Positions 51,097-58,762 of a stretch of DNA of 58,762 bases are shown in pieces. Each line of letters begins with the position of its first letter. The stretch's first letter is position 1. A model generated the notes under the pieces. The model was not told the origin of the DNA. It ran no database searches and saw nothing but the letters and a program-made list of their open reading frames with translations. The DNA is from an uncultured Dorea sp. (lineage in GTDB: Bacteria > Bacillota > Clostridia > Lachnospirales > Lachnospiraceae), in assembly GCA_910584575.1 (NCBI GenBank), contig CAJUBG010000023.1:1-58762 (forward strand), read 5' to 3'. Made by a program: the position numbers and the translations under genes.

Positions 51097-51960
51097 TTAA
51101 TTTACTTTTACATCCAACATCTGCTGTGGAACCTCTGCCTTACTCATCTGATACGCCGCGCGGGCCTTTGCACGCTTCACCTTCAATGCCTCCGGCGTCG
51201 TCTCAGCCTCCAGGCGGGTCATCTCCCGATCTTTGGAAAGGTCGCTGGCCTTCCGTTCTGCCTCAGCAGCCTTAACCGCATCTTCTCCTGCCGCCGAATC
51301 CTTGGCAGCTTCAGCATTTTCTACCGATGCCTCCTGCTCATTCTTCTCTGTTGGCTCGTCGATACCAAGCTCTTTCTCCTCTGCTTCCTCAATCTCCTTC
51401 TCAGCCTCCAGGCGCTCTGCCTCTGTCGGCAGCTTCGCATACTCCCCACTCTCCACGAATTCCTGGGTGGTTACCTGTAAAGCCTGATTCTTACGGTGCT
51501 CGTGCATCACCAGCTCAAACTTTTTCTCCTCCGGAATCACCGGATTGTTCATGATGCTGTTCACCGCACCCAGGGAGGTTGCCGTATGCGCCATCTTCAC
51601 GCGCTCGACCTCCTCCTTCGTCTTGCACTTCTTAAGCTCATTCTCATAATTCTTCTGCTCTGTCTCGATGGATTTCACCCGCTGATAGGTCTGGGGATCA
51701 TGCTTTCTAAGATAATCCATCTCCTCAGCAGTCAGCTTCTGCCCGCTGTTCAGCTTCAAATCTATCTGCTTGGAGAGCTGGTCAGAGCCGTCCGCCCTGG
51801 ACTTGCGAATCTCCTCCGCCTGCCGTCTTGTAGGGTCATTGTCTAACTTCATGCTTCCATCCGCAGTAAAATCACTGGAATCCTGCTTCTTCTGCCACTT
51901 CATCTGCATTTCCATATTACGGGTATAAGCATTGAGCGACTGAACTGTAAAAAAATTCAC
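51097..51960 (-). CDS. Unrecognised charged, helical cytoplasmic protein
   Basis: 287 residues from a GTG at 51960 (AGAGAGG upstream). No membrane helix or signal is visible. It begins MNFFTVQSLNAYTRNMEMQM and is rich in Glu, Lys, Ala and Gln. Residues 65-170 look like a small alpha domain (LTAEEMDYLRKHDPQTYQRV, then MNNPVIPEEKKFELVMHEHR); about 190-265 are an acidic Glu/Ala linker, and the last 30 are basic. I do not recognise a family. It is monocistronic with a terminator of its own and lies directly upstream of the T7SS locus, but a link is not shown. Confidence 0.72.
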   Translation of the reverse strand: MNFFTVQSLNAYTRNMEMQMKWQKKQDSSDFTADGSMKLDNDPTRRQAEEIRKSRADGSDQLSKQIDLKLNSGQKLTAEEMDYLRKHDPQTYQRVKSIETEQKNYENELKKCKTKEEVERVKMAHTATSLGAVNSIMNNPVIPEEKKFELVMHEHRKNQALQVTTQEFVESGEYAKLPTEAERLEAEKEIEEAEEKELGIDEPTEKNEQEASVENAEAAKDSAAGEDAVKAAEAERKASDLSKDREMTRLEAETTPEALKVKRAKARAAYQMSKAEVPQQMLDVKVN

Positions 51961-51991
51961 TCAAAGACACCTCTCTTTCTAAAACCGTAAA

Positions 51992-52087
51992 CTATATCCT
52001 TGTCTTAATTGCCTGTACATTCGTAAACATTGCGCCATTGCCATTCCTGGCTGTTAATCTGCCATAAGCGCAGGCCGTCAATGACAT
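51992..52087 (-). CDS. Possible 31-residue small protein
   Basis: An ATG-started frame of 31 codons (begins MSLTACAYGR, ends NVQAIKTRI) with GGAGGAACGGGCAGC before it, spacing 11. It ends 31 bases before the GTG of the downstream gene at 51960, so it could be a leader peptide or small gene in the same transcript. Base use looks coding-like, but the length makes chance possible. Confidence 0.33.
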   Translation of the reverse strand: MSLTACAYGRLTARNGNGAMFTNVQAIKTRI

Positions 52088-52121
52088 TGCTGCCCGTTCC
52101 TCCAGATATGCCAAATATTTT

Positions 52122-52143
52122 CAAATTATTCACCGATAATTTG
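52122..52143. repeat. Inverted repeat upstream of the unrecognised gene
   Basis: CAAATTAT-TCACCG-ATAATTTG is a perfect 8-bp dyad, nested with a second GCCAAAT/ATTTGGC pair (52110-52145). It may be a regulatory hairpin or operator in the 256-base gap between the ZIP gene and the gene at 51960. Apart from this and the possible small frame, I see nothing in that gap. Confidence 0.5.
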
Positions 52144-52216
52144 GCAAAGATAACTATACATATTTTATATCGGCAAAAAAACCGGAAAACTTAACCAACA
52201 CAATCTAAAAGCTGTT

Positions 52217-52984
52217 CTATCCCAATGCTACATCCAGAATCATCATCACCAGAAACCCAACGATAAACCCAAGGGTTCCGGACTTCTCATCCTCCTTGTC
52301 GCACGCCTCCGGCAGCAGCTCTTGAACCACCACATAGATCATAGCGCCTGCTGCCAGCGACAAAAACCAGGGCATCCCCAACCGTACCGCGCCTGCTAAG
52401 GCCGCCGCAGCCACGCCAAAGACCGGCTCTACTGCCGCAGACATACTTCCGATCAAAAATGCTTTCCTCTTACTGAAGCCATTCTGAACCAGGGGCAGGG
52501 CAACCGCTGTTCCCTCCGGAAAATTCTGAATTCCAATCCCCACCGCCAGCGCAATCGCCCCTGACAGCAAGGCCGGCTCGCTTGGATTCTGGGCTGCCAG
52601 TGCAAACGCAAGCCCAATCGCCATTCCCTCCGGAATATTGTGCGCCGTAATCGCCATGACAAGCATGGCAGTATTCTTCTGCACTCGAAGATGCTCCCAT
52701 CTTCCAATTAAATAGTCTGCCAGAAGAAGCAATAACACGCCAAGCAGGAACCCGCCTGTCATAACCAGCCAGCTCACCTGCCCGTTCTCCTCCGCAAATT
52801 CAATCCCCGGAAGCAGCAGGGACCAGACAGAGGCGGCGACCATCACGCCTCCGGCAAACCCTAAGAACCCCCGCTGAAGCCTGCCGCCCATATCCTTCTT
52901 AACGAAGAATACGCCTGCCGCCCCAAGAGTCGTCACTGAAAATGTAAGTAATGTTCCTAAGAACGTCCATAAGATTCCATTCAT
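52217..52984 (-). CDS. ZIP-family metal transporter
   Basis: 255 residues from ATG 52984 (GAGGTG 6 bases upstream), eight helices, starting NGILWTFLGTLLTFSVTTLG. Helix IV has the metal-binding ITAHNIPEGMAIGLAFAL and helix V GIGIQNFPEGTAVALPL, the binuclear metal site of ZIP proteins; MSAAVEPVFGVAAAAL and LSLAAGAMIYVVVQELLPEA follow. Zinc or iron is imported to the cytoplasm. It is 35 bases after an ABC gene on the same strand, so it may share that operon. Confidence 0.93.
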   Translation of the reverse strand: MNGILWTFLGTLLTFSVTTLGAAGVFFVKKDMGGRLQRGFLGFAGGVMVAASVWSLLLPGIEFAEENGQVSWLVMTGGFLLGVLLLLLADYLIGRWEHLRVQKNTAMLVMAITAHNIPEGMAIGLAFALAAQNPSEPALLSGAIALAVGIGIQNFPEGTAVALPLVQNGFSKRKAFLIGSMSAAVEPVFGVAAAALAGAVRLGMPWFLSLAAGAMIYVVVQELLPEACDKEDEKSGTLGFIVGFLVMMILDVALG

Positions 52985-53019
52985 ATTTTTCACCTCATCT
53001 TCAATATACGGTGAAAATA

Positions 53020-54858
53020 TTAAATGGTTCCTCCTGCAAATACCTTCATGGAGGCTTCCTCCTCAAACTGCTTGGAATAAAGCTCATAATAGTATCCCTT
53101 TTCCCCAAGCAACTCCTTATGGGTTCCCTGCTCGATAATCTTTCCGTCCTTCACCACCAGGATCAAATCCGCCTGCCGGATGGTCGAAAGCCGGTGAGCA
53201 ATGATAAACGAAGTGTGCCCGCAAAGCAGCCTCCCTGTCGCCTGCTGGATAAGCTGCTCTGTATGGGTATCAATAGAAGAAGTAGCCTCATCCAGAACAA
53301 AGATTGCCGGAGACGCCAAAATTGCCCTGGCAAATGAAATCAACTGCTTCTCTCCAGTAGAAAGCCTTCCTCCACTCTCCCCCACATCGCTGTCAAATCC
53401 CTTCTCAAGCTTCATTACCACCTCATCCGCAGACACATTCCTGGCCGCTGCCTCAACCTCCTCGTCCGTGGCGTTAAGACGCCCATACCGGATATTTTCC
53501 CGCACCGTACCAGAGAACAGATGGGGGTTCTGCAATACATACCCGATCTGACTGTGAAGCCACAACTGGGAACGTTCCCGGTAATCCACCCCGTCAATCA
53601 GGATGCGTCCCTTCGTCGGCTCAAAGAAACGGCCCACAAGATTCACAAGGGTTGACTTGCCTGCGCCAGTCTCACCCACAATGGCAACGTTCATACCTGC
53701 CGGCACATGGAGGTTGAAGTGCTCAAGCACATACTCCTTCCCGTCCGGATACTGGAAGGAAACATCCTCGAACACGATATCTCCCTTAATCTTCTCCCAA
53801 TTCTCCTTCTTAGGATGAAACGCATCTCCGTATTTCTCCAAAACCTCGGCCTTGTCCACCACATTAGGCTCCTGCTCTAAAAGATCCATGACTCGCTCAA
53901 TATTTGCCTGACAGGAAATTAACTCAGCCAAAAGCCTTGCAAGCTGCTGGATTGGCTCAAAGATAATTACCGCGTAAGAGATAAACACTGACAGCGTCCC
54001 TAGCCGCATGATATCCGCCTTCACCATGTATCCGCCCTGTGCCAGCACCACAGCCGCAGCAGCAGAGCTAAACAAAAGTATCATGGGGATATAAACTGCA
54101 TTGAGCTTTGCGGAACGGCTTGCCGCACTGTGCATCGCTTGCGTCCTCTCAAAAAATGCTTTCTCATTATCCCCCTCAATCACCATGCTTTTGGAGGTCT
54201 TAACCCCTGTAATCCCTTCGTTGTATGCACTGGTAATCTGGGAATTAATCTTTCTCACCTTTCTGTTCCAGTGAAGGATCTTATTCTGAAAATAAACCGT
54301 CAGCACAGCGATACATGGAACAATCAGCAGAATAATCAATGCCAGTTTCACATTTAACACAAACATGATTCCAAACACACTGACCACATAAATCAGCGCC
54401 CAGAACATATCCACCAGCCCCCAGGCCACCATGGATGCAATCCGCAGCGTATCGCTCATGACCCTGGCATGGATGTAGCCTACCGGAGTCGTATTATAGT
54501 AAGAAAAAGACAAGGTCTGCAAATGTTCAAACTGTGCCCATTTCAAATCCTTTCCCACGTTCATCTCTATGGTCGTGGCCGCGTGTACAGAAAAATAGAC
54601 GCTCAATGTCTGGAATACGATAACAGCTACGTAAGCCGCCAAAAACTGCCAGATTCCTTCAAGGCTTTCTGCCGTAATAAAATGGTCGATTGCATAGCTC
54701 TGGAATAAGGGTACTACCACGTCAACCCCTGCCAGAAAAATATTAAATCCCAGGGTGATTGCAAAGAACCTCCGGTAAGGCTTGAAAAAAGGCAGCATTT
54801 TCCCCCAGACCTTGAAGCTGAACGGTTTATTATATTCTTGTTCTTCATATGCCGCCAT
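53020..54858 (-). CDS. ABC exporter half-transporter, catalytic-Glu subunit (second pair)
   Basis: 612 residues: six membrane helices (about 25-330) and an ATPase domain (about 370-600). Walker A GETGAGKSTLVNL, degenerate signature LSTGEKQLISFARA, Walker B IFVLDEATSSID with the catalytic Glu, and H-loop FIIAHRLSTI. It starts immediately after the stop of its partner (TAA then ATG), with GAGGTG inside the partner's end. As in the pair at 17.8-21.8 kb, the defects of the two subunits are complementary, so a heterodimer with one active ATP site is predicted. The cargo is unknown. Confidence 0.93.
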   Translation of the reverse strand: MAAYEEQEYNKPFSFKVWGKMLPFFKPYRRFFAITLGFNIFLAGVDVVVPLFQSYAIDHFITAESLEGIWQFLAAYVAVIVFQTLSVYFSVHAATTIEMNVGKDLKWAQFEHLQTLSFSYYNTTPVGYIHARVMSDTLRIASMVAWGLVDMFWALIYVVSVFGIMFVLNVKLALIILLIVPCIAVLTVYFQNKILHWNRKVRKINSQITSAYNEGITGVKTSKSMVIEGDNEKAFFERTQAMHSAASRSAKLNAVYIPMILLFSSAAAAVVLAQGGYMVKADIMRLGTLSVFISYAVIIFEPIQQLARLLAELISCQANIERVMDLLEQEPNVVDKAEVLEKYGDAFHPKKENWEKIKGDIVFEDVSFQYPDGKEYVLEHFNLHVPAGMNVAIVGETGAGKSTLVNLVGRFFEPTKGRILIDGVDYRERSQLWLHSQIGYVLQNPHLFSGTVRENIRYGRLNATDEEVEAAARNVSADEVVMKLEKGFDSDVGESGGRLSTGEKQLISFARAILASPAIFVLDEATSSIDTHTEQLIQQATGRLLCGHTSFIIAHRLSTIRQADLILVVKDGKIIEQGTHKELLGEKGYYYELYSKQFEEEASMKVFAGGTI

Positions 54859-56643
54859 TTAACACACCTCTACTTTCCTTCTGTCATCCTGGCTCATCTG
54901 TATCTCGTAAATCTGCTGGTACAGGCCGCCGCTTCTAATCAGCTCATGATGAGTCCCCATCTCCTCCACACAGCCGTGGTTCAGCACCAGTATCTGGTCT
55001 GCGCCCATAAGGGTCGTAATCCTGTGGGAAATTAAAATCACGGTGGCATTCTTCATATGCTCATTAAGCGCCCTGCGAATCCTCGTATCTGTCTGTGAAT
55101 CCACGGCTGACAGAGAGTCGTCAAACACCATGATGGGTGTTTTCTGAAGCAGCATCCGTGCAATCGCCACACGCTGGCGCTGCCCGCCGGAAAGGGTGAC
55201 TCCCCTCTCACCCACCAAAGTTTCATATCCGTCCGGAAAGCCCATAATGGCGTCGTCAATACAGGCAATCTTCGCCGCCTGGCGAATCTCATTTATGTCT
55301 GCCTCCTTTAAGGCAGCCCCTATATTCTCCTTAATGGTCCGCGAATACAAAAAGGGCTCCTGCAGCACCATCCCTACCTGACTTCTGAGCTTTTGGAGGG
55401 GTATCCTGCGGATATCCTTTCCGCCGATTCTGATACTGCCTTTGCCGTCCTCAAGCTCATAGAGGCGCGTCAATAACTGTACAATCGTAGATTTGCCGCT
55501 TCCTGTACCGCCGAGAATACCGAAGGTGCATCCCTGAGGAATCCAAAAATCAATGTCTTTTAAGACTTCATTCCCGTCCCCGTAACCGAAGCTCACATGG
55601 TCGAACCTGATATCGCAATTATCTTCTGTTCTTTCAGCGCCGACCTCCATGACAGCCACATTTTCATCTGCCTCCTCCTCGGCCCCTATAATATAGTCCA
55701 CACGCTCGAAAGAAACGCCCGCCTTACTCATATCCGACAGAATCCTGCCAAGCCCCCGAATCGGCCATACCAGAGTCGTATTATAGGATGCAAATGCAAC
55801 AAACTCTCCTACGGAAATATTTCCCTGCACCGCCTCCACCGTACCCAGGACAATGACCGTTACCACCTGAAGCCCTGTAATCAGATCCCCCACTCCCCAA
55901 TACAGGCCGGACAGCGTTCCAAGCCGAATCCACAGCTTCGCGAAAATATCATTCTTCTCCCGAAACCTGTCCATCTCGAACCTCTCCCTCCCGAACGCCC
56001 GCACCACACGGACTCCGGTTGCATTTTCCTGCACCACAGTGGACAATTCGCCTTCTGCTTCGTCAGCCGCTATGAACCGTTTCGCAATCAGCCGGTAAAA
56101 TACTGACGAATATATAATTACAATCGGCACAAAGGGCAGCACCGCCAACGATAACCGAGCGTTCATTGACACCATCATAGAAAAATAAATGATAATCAAA
56201 AAGACTGTCCGGAACACCTCCAATAATTGTGTCACAACGAAATTGCGGATAACCTCCACGTCCGAGGTACAACGCTGTATAATATCACCGGTCTGGTTCT
56301 TGTCATGCCAGCTCATGGGAAGCCTCTGTACATGGCAAAACAGCGTATCCCGCATATTTTTGGCAAATGTCTCCCCCGCCAGAGCCGTATTCGACCTGCA
56401 TACATACTGGGACAAGCCTGACAACGCGGCCACAGCTATCAGCAATATCGCCAGAAGCCAGAGATGTTCAGACAGATATTCATACTTTGCCCCTTCAAGC
56501 ACCGAATCAATGCTGAAACGGAAAATCTGGGGCGTCAGTGAATTCAAAACGGTCGTCGCCAGAGATGCGACAACCGCAATGGTAAAATATTTTTTAGCGC
56601 CGTCAAAAAACTGACGAATTAATTTCCATTTTCTATACTTAAT
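54859..56643 (-). CDS. ABC exporter half-transporter with apparent ATT start
   Basis: About 594 residues if begun at ATT 56643. In frame there is no ATG, GTG or TTG before the TTG at 56547, which lies inside the first membrane helix and has no ribosome site. From 56643 the protein reads IKYRKWKLIRQFFDGAKKYF then a full first helix, the family's usual beginning, and GGAAGAAGGG is 6 bases upstream. Walker A is GGTGSGKSTIVQL, the signature LSGGQRQRVAIARM is canonical, but Walker B IMVFDDSLSAVD has Asp for Glu, the mirror of its partner. The start codon is either a rare ATT or a sequence error. Confidence 0.85.
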   Translation of the reverse strand: MKYRKWKLIRQFFDGAKKYFTIAVVASLATTVLNSLTPQIFRFSIDSVLEGAKYEYLSEHLWLLAILLIAVAALSGLSQYVCRSNTALAGETFAKNMRDTLFCHVQRLPMSWHDKNQTGDIIQRCTSDVEVIRNFVVTQLLEVFRTVFLIIIYFSMMVSMNARLSLAVLPFVPIVIIYSSVFYRLIAKRFIAADEAEGELSTVVQENATGVRVVRAFGRERFEMDRFREKNDIFAKLWIRLGTLSGLYWGVGDLITGLQVVTVIVLGTVEAVQGNISVGEFVAFASYNTTLVWPIRGLGRILSDMSKAGVSFERVDYIIGAEEEADENVAVMEVGAERTEDNCDIRFDHVSFGYGDGNEVLKDIDFWIPQGCTFGILGGTGSGKSTIVQLLTRLYELEDGKGSIRIGGKDIRRIPLQKLRSQVGMVLQEPFLYSRTIKENIGAALKEADINEIRQAAKIACIDDAIMGFPDGYETLVGERGVTLSGGQRQRVAIARMLLQKTPIMVFDDSLSAVDSQTDTRIRRALNEHMKNATVILISHRITTLMGADQILVLNHGCVEEMGTHHELIRSGGLYQQIYEIQMSQDDRRKVEVC

Positions 56644-56665
56644 CTCAATCCCTTCTTCCTAATTG

Positions 56666-56953
56666 TTATTCTCCTGAACGCATAATCTTAAGCAAAAGCT
56701 CGATATGCTCGGCAATCTTTTCATCCTCCAACTGATCCACATTGTCTCTTACCTCCTTAAGCCTCGTCTCCTTCTCAATGGCCTTCAATTTGGCAAGCAC
56801 CTTGTCGCTCTGATTTTGTGTCTGAGCGCCCGCGCCTGCTGGCTTTTTTACAGACTGCGTCTTTACGCTCTTTGCCGCAGTCTTCCCTGTCTGGCTTTTA
56901 GCGGACTTTGCCTTTTCTTTCTTAGCCACAGATTTATCCTTTTTCTTAAACAA
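56666..56953 (-). CDS. Small Lys-rich protein with TTG start
   Basis: 95 residues. The first half is very basic (KKKDKSVAKKEKAKSAKSQ and further KSVK repeats), the second a Glu/Lys helix (LAKLKAIEKETRLKEVRDNV, then DQLEDEKIAEHIELLLKIM). The start is TTG with AGGGGGG 7 bases upstream. I do not know a function; the tail could bind nucleic acid or membranes. It precedes the ABC pair by 22 bases and is probably co-transcribed. Confidence 0.65.
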   Translation of the reverse strand: MFKKKDKSVAKKEKAKSAKSQTGKTAAKSVKTQSVKKPAGAGAQTQNQSDKVLAKLKAIEKETRLKEVRDNVDQLEDEKIAEHIELLLKIMRSGE

Positions 56954-57030
56954 TTTAATTCCCCCCTAACTTTGTATAGATATTTCAATATAACAAAAAT
57001 TATAACATTTATTTCTCTGAAAATAAACGC

Positions 57031-57059
57031 TTGTCCTATAACATGATAAATGCTATAAT
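57031..57059 (+). promoter_or_regulatory. Promoter of the ECF S-component gene
   Basis: TTGTCC (57031-57036), 17 bases, TATAAT (57054-57059), about 60 bases before the ATG. The leader is too short for a known riboswitch. Confidence 0.7.
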
Positions 57060-57079
57060 AACATCGTAATTGTATTGTA

Positions 57080-57095
57080 TCTCATTTAAATGAGA
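57080..57095 (+). promoter_or_regulatory. Palindromic operator candidate upstream of the ECF S component
   Basis: TCTCATTTAAATGAGA is a perfect 16-base palindrome between the -10 box and the ribosome site AAGGAGG, followed by AATGATAAC. A repressor site is likely; partial similarity to Fur-type hexamers (AATGAG AATGAT) is noted but weak. Confidence 0.55.
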
Positions 57096-57119
57096 ATGAT
57101 AACAAGGAGGAATTGAATA

Positions 57120-57776
57120 ATGAAAGAACAAAGACATGACACTCGTTGGATGGTCAGTGTTGCACTTATGGCCGCAATCATCATCGTGTTGGCGAATACG
57201 CCTCTCGGCATGATTCAGCTTCCGATTATTAAGGCGACAACTGTTCATATTCCCGTAATTATCGGCGCAGTTCTGTTAGGTCCGTCGGCAGGGGCAATCC
57301 TGGGCGCAGTATTCGGTATCTGCTCACTAATCAGCAATACCATGGCACCTACCCTTCTGTCCTTTGCCTTCTCTCCGTTTATGAGTACATCGGGGATACC
57401 TGGGGCATTGAAGGCTCTATGGATTTCCATTGGATGCAGGATTCTCATTGGAGTAGCAGCGGGATGGCTGTGGATCCTTTTCACAAAATTAAAGGTGAAT
57501 CAGCTCATTGCACTTCCGGTTGTTGGATTTATCGGTTCGATGGTGAATACCGTGACGGTCATGGGAAGTATCTATCTGCTTTTTGCACAGCAGTACGCTG
57601 ATGCCAAAGATGTTGCCATTTCTGCTGTATGGGGACTGATTATGGGCACGGTAACTGCATCCGGTATTCCGGAGGCGATTGCTGCCGCTATTCTGGTTCT
57701 TGCTCTTGGCAAAGTGCTGATACAAGTATTCAAGAAGATGGGCGCAGGTATGGCAGGCGTTCAGGCTGCAAGGTAG
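57120..57776 (+). CDS. ECF transporter S component (vitamin-type substrate unknown)
   Basis: 218 residues, six hydrophobic helices, of the PF12822 S-component fold: SVALMAAIIIVLANTPLGMI, then ATTVHIPVIIGAVLLGPSAG, which is similar to pantothenate-type S components, and ISNTMAPTLLSFAFSPFMS. S components bind a vitamin outside the cell and toggle with a shared EcfT/EcfA module encoded elsewhere (none here). The vitamin cannot be fixed by sequence reading alone; pantothenate is a guess. AAGGAGGAATTGAATA precedes the start. Confidence 0.85.
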   Translation: MKEQRHDTRWMVSVALMAAIIIVLANTPLGMIQLPIIKATTVHIPVIIGAVLLGPSAGAILGAVFGICSLISNTMAPTLLSFAFSPFMSTSGIPGALKALWISIGCRILIGVAAGWLWILFTKLKVNQLIALPVVGFIGSMVNTVTVMGSIYLLFAQQYADAKDVAISAVWGLIMGTVTASGIPEAIAAAILVLALGKVLIQVFKKMGAGMAGVQAAR

Positions 57777-57831
57777 ACGAATAAATTTGTCATACCGTTG
57801 TTGAAATGAGATAAAAAGTTAAATTTATCCC

Positions 57832-57861
57832 TTGACAAATACCTACATTATGTGATATAAA
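57832..57861 (+). promoter_or_regulatory. Promoter of tRNA-Trp
   Basis: TTGACA (57832-57837), 18 bases, TATAAA (57856-57861), 24 bases before the first tRNA base. Confidence 0.7.
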
Positions 57862-57884
57862 TATCTAGTGTGATTGAGACACAT

Positions 57885-57955
57885 AGGGGATTGGTCAAGT
57901 GGTATGATAGGGGTCTCCAAAACCTTTGGCGGGAGTTCGATTCTCTCATCCCCTG
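57885..57955 (+). tRNA. tRNA-Trp (anticodon CCA)
   Basis: 71 bases fold into a cloverleaf: acceptor AGGGGAT/ATCCCCT with G discriminator, D arm GTCA-AGTGGTA-TGAT, anticodon loop CTCCAAA (anticodon CCA, Trp) on a stem with two G-U pairs, a 4-base variable loop and T arm GGGAG-TTCGATT-CTCTC. CCA is not encoded. A terminator-like hairpin follows (57974-58018). A tyrosine recombinase gene converges on it 107 bases away. Confidence 0.9.
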
Positions 57956-57971
57956 TTTTATGATGTACTTA

Positions 57972-58018
57972 AGGATGCTCGGAAGCCTTGATTTTAAAGG
58001 GTTTGCGGGCATTTTTAT
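57972..58018 (+). terminator. Terminator after tRNA-Trp
   Basis: ATGCTCG (near 57974) pairs with CGGGCAT (one G-U pair), followed by TTTTATTT; weak inner pairing. Confidence 0.5.
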
Positions 58019-58040
58019 TTCTTTGGTTTTTGTCGTCTGG

Positions 58041-58064
58041 AAAAACTTAATCAAAAACTTAATC
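58041..58064 (+). repeat. Tandem 12-base direct repeat at the integrase 3' end
   Basis: AAAAACTTAATC occurs twice in immediate succession (58041-58052 and 58053-58064), overlapping the integrase stop codon. Paired short repeats beside an integrase and a tRNA are typical of recombinase arm-binding sites. Confidence 0.65.
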
Positions 58065-58762
58065 ATACACATAAAGCCTTGGAAATCTGGCTTTCTTTGT
58101 ACTTCTGGTTCTGCGTTGCATAATAATAGTAATCCTTCGTAGTCTTGATATCGGTATGCCCCATCTGAGAACGAATAAGGGCTTCTTCTACCTCTCCATC
58201 AATCAATTTGCTGGCGTATGTCTTTCTGATCTTATGTGTAGACCTCTCTGGAATCCCAACCTCTTTACACGCTTTATAAAGATGATAATTAAAACGAGTG
58301 CTATTGATTCTCTTTCCATCCTTCATGAATAAATACTCGCCAAATGGATTCATTAGCCTAATCCGCTTTATGATTGCCCTTGTCGGCTCTGGAATGATAA
58401 TCGTTCTTTCGTCAGCACCCATTTTAGGCGTATCCTTTATCTCAAAAACGGTCTTGTTTGTATCTGGGTCTTTGTAGTAGATTTCAGTAGAATTTATCAC
58501 AATTCCTTCTTTTGTAATGCTCTCTGGCTTAAGCACGCATAATTCTCCTACCCTCATGCCAGTATCAAACAATAATAACAATCCAAGGTTATGTATTGTC
58601 GGATGATCCCTTAGATATTTTACAAGTTTAATCACTTCATCATCATTAAATACTTGACTTGAAGCGTCTTTACGGTTTTTCTTAAAAAGATTATTTGAAA
58701 GCTGCAAATCACTGAAGAATGTGCTAATACTAATATCGGTCATTTTGTTCATCTTTGCATAC
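58063..58762 (-). CDS. Tyrosine recombinase/integrase, N-terminus beyond the window
   Basis: 233 codons are visible and the frame is open through the right edge; the ATG at 58752 is probably internal. All catalytic residues of the C-terminal domain are present: Arg in LFDTGMRVGELCVL, the beta-hairpin Lys near PKMGADERTIIIP, HxxR in STHKIRKTYAS, GH in SQMGHTDIKTTKDYY and the Tyr nucleophile there. Such enzymes integrate ICEs, prophages and similar elements. Its position facing tRNA-Trp and the tandem repeats suggest that it belongs to an element inserted at or near the tRNA, lying mostly to the right. Confidence 0.88.
   Translation of the reverse strand, partial: YAKMNKMTDISISTFFSDLQLSNNLFKKNRKDASSQVFNDDEVIKLVKYLRDHPTIHNLGLLLLFDTGMRVGELCVLKPESITKEGIVINSTEIYYKDPDTNKTVFEIKDTPKMGADERTIIIPEPTRAIIKRIRLMNPFGEYLFMKDGKRINSTRFNYHLYKACKEVGIPERSTHKIRKTYASKLIDGEVEEALIRSQMGHTDIKTTKDYYYYATQNQKYKESQISKALCV

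Overview
The window looks like a chromosomal segment of a Gram-positive, spore-forming anaerobe of the Clostridia, most likely Lachnospiraceae. The reasons are moderate GC content with A+T-rich intergenic regions, strong AGGAGG-type ribosome binding sites, sigma-A promoters close to TTGACA-17-TATAAT, spore genes (gerM-like, Coat F family), the clostridial arrangement of nadABC with niaR, and a Firmicutes-type (Ess/Yuk) type VII secretion locus. Species cannot be fixed from the sequence alone. Most genes lie on the minus strand, so operons read right to left.

Region 1-6.9 kb (minus): comEC (cut by the left edge), a gerM-like spore lipoprotein, a sensor kinase/response regulator pair, a comEA-like lipoprotein and a small DMT-type membrane protein. 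Region 7-15.3 kb is arginine biosynthesis. The operon argC-GNAT-argJ-argB-argD is on the minus strand and argG stands alone on the plus strand. Between them is a padR gene coupled to a SEDS (FtsW/RodA-type) polymerase that carries an extra soluble prefix domain. The control regions of argC and argG share a CTTGCATAA-type motif, probably an ArgR operator.

Region 15.3-23.3 kb: an M19 dipeptidase and a divergent class-I amidotransferase hydrolase, two small spore-coat genes, a MarR-controlled heterodimeric ABC exporter, D-aminoacyl-tRNA deacylase (dtd) and, just upstream of it, a promoter-hairpin-terminator unit that is probably 6S RNA. Region 23.3-29.6 kb: a chemoreceptor, then thrC-leuD-leuC read from one promoter with a perfect palindrome over its -10 element, then a CmpB-like membrane protein. 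Region 29.7-32 kb: feoA-feoB behind a Fur-box-like sequence. Region 32-40 kb: a PHP protein, a multi-spanning membrane protein, a Lys/Ala-rich DNA-binding-like protein, and a six-gene operon nadA-nadB-nadC-niaR-(cytidylate-kinase-like)-(putative manganese transporter) with a NiaR-like operator over its promoter.

Region 39.9-50.8 kb is the most interesting part: a complete, single-promoter type VII secretion operon. It encodes an EsaA-like protein without the usual C-terminal membrane domain, a WXG100 protein, an EssA-like protein, EsaB, EssB, EssC, a small helical WXG-like partner, a candidate effector with an LXG-like N-terminus and a C-terminal cysteine-peptidase-like domain, and a translationally coupled membrane-anchored protein that is the obvious immunity candidate, followed by a small acidic protein. 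The apparatus probably exports the effector with its small partner, and the last membrane protein may protect the producer.

Region 51-58.8 kb: an unrecognised charged protein, a ZIP metal transporter, a second heterodimeric ABC exporter (one subunit apparently starting at ATT), a small Lys-rich protein, an ECF-transporter S component, tRNA-Trp(CCA), and the catalytic part of a tyrosine recombinase that runs off the right edge. The tRNA/integrase arrangement suggests that an integrated mobile element begins at the right end of the window.
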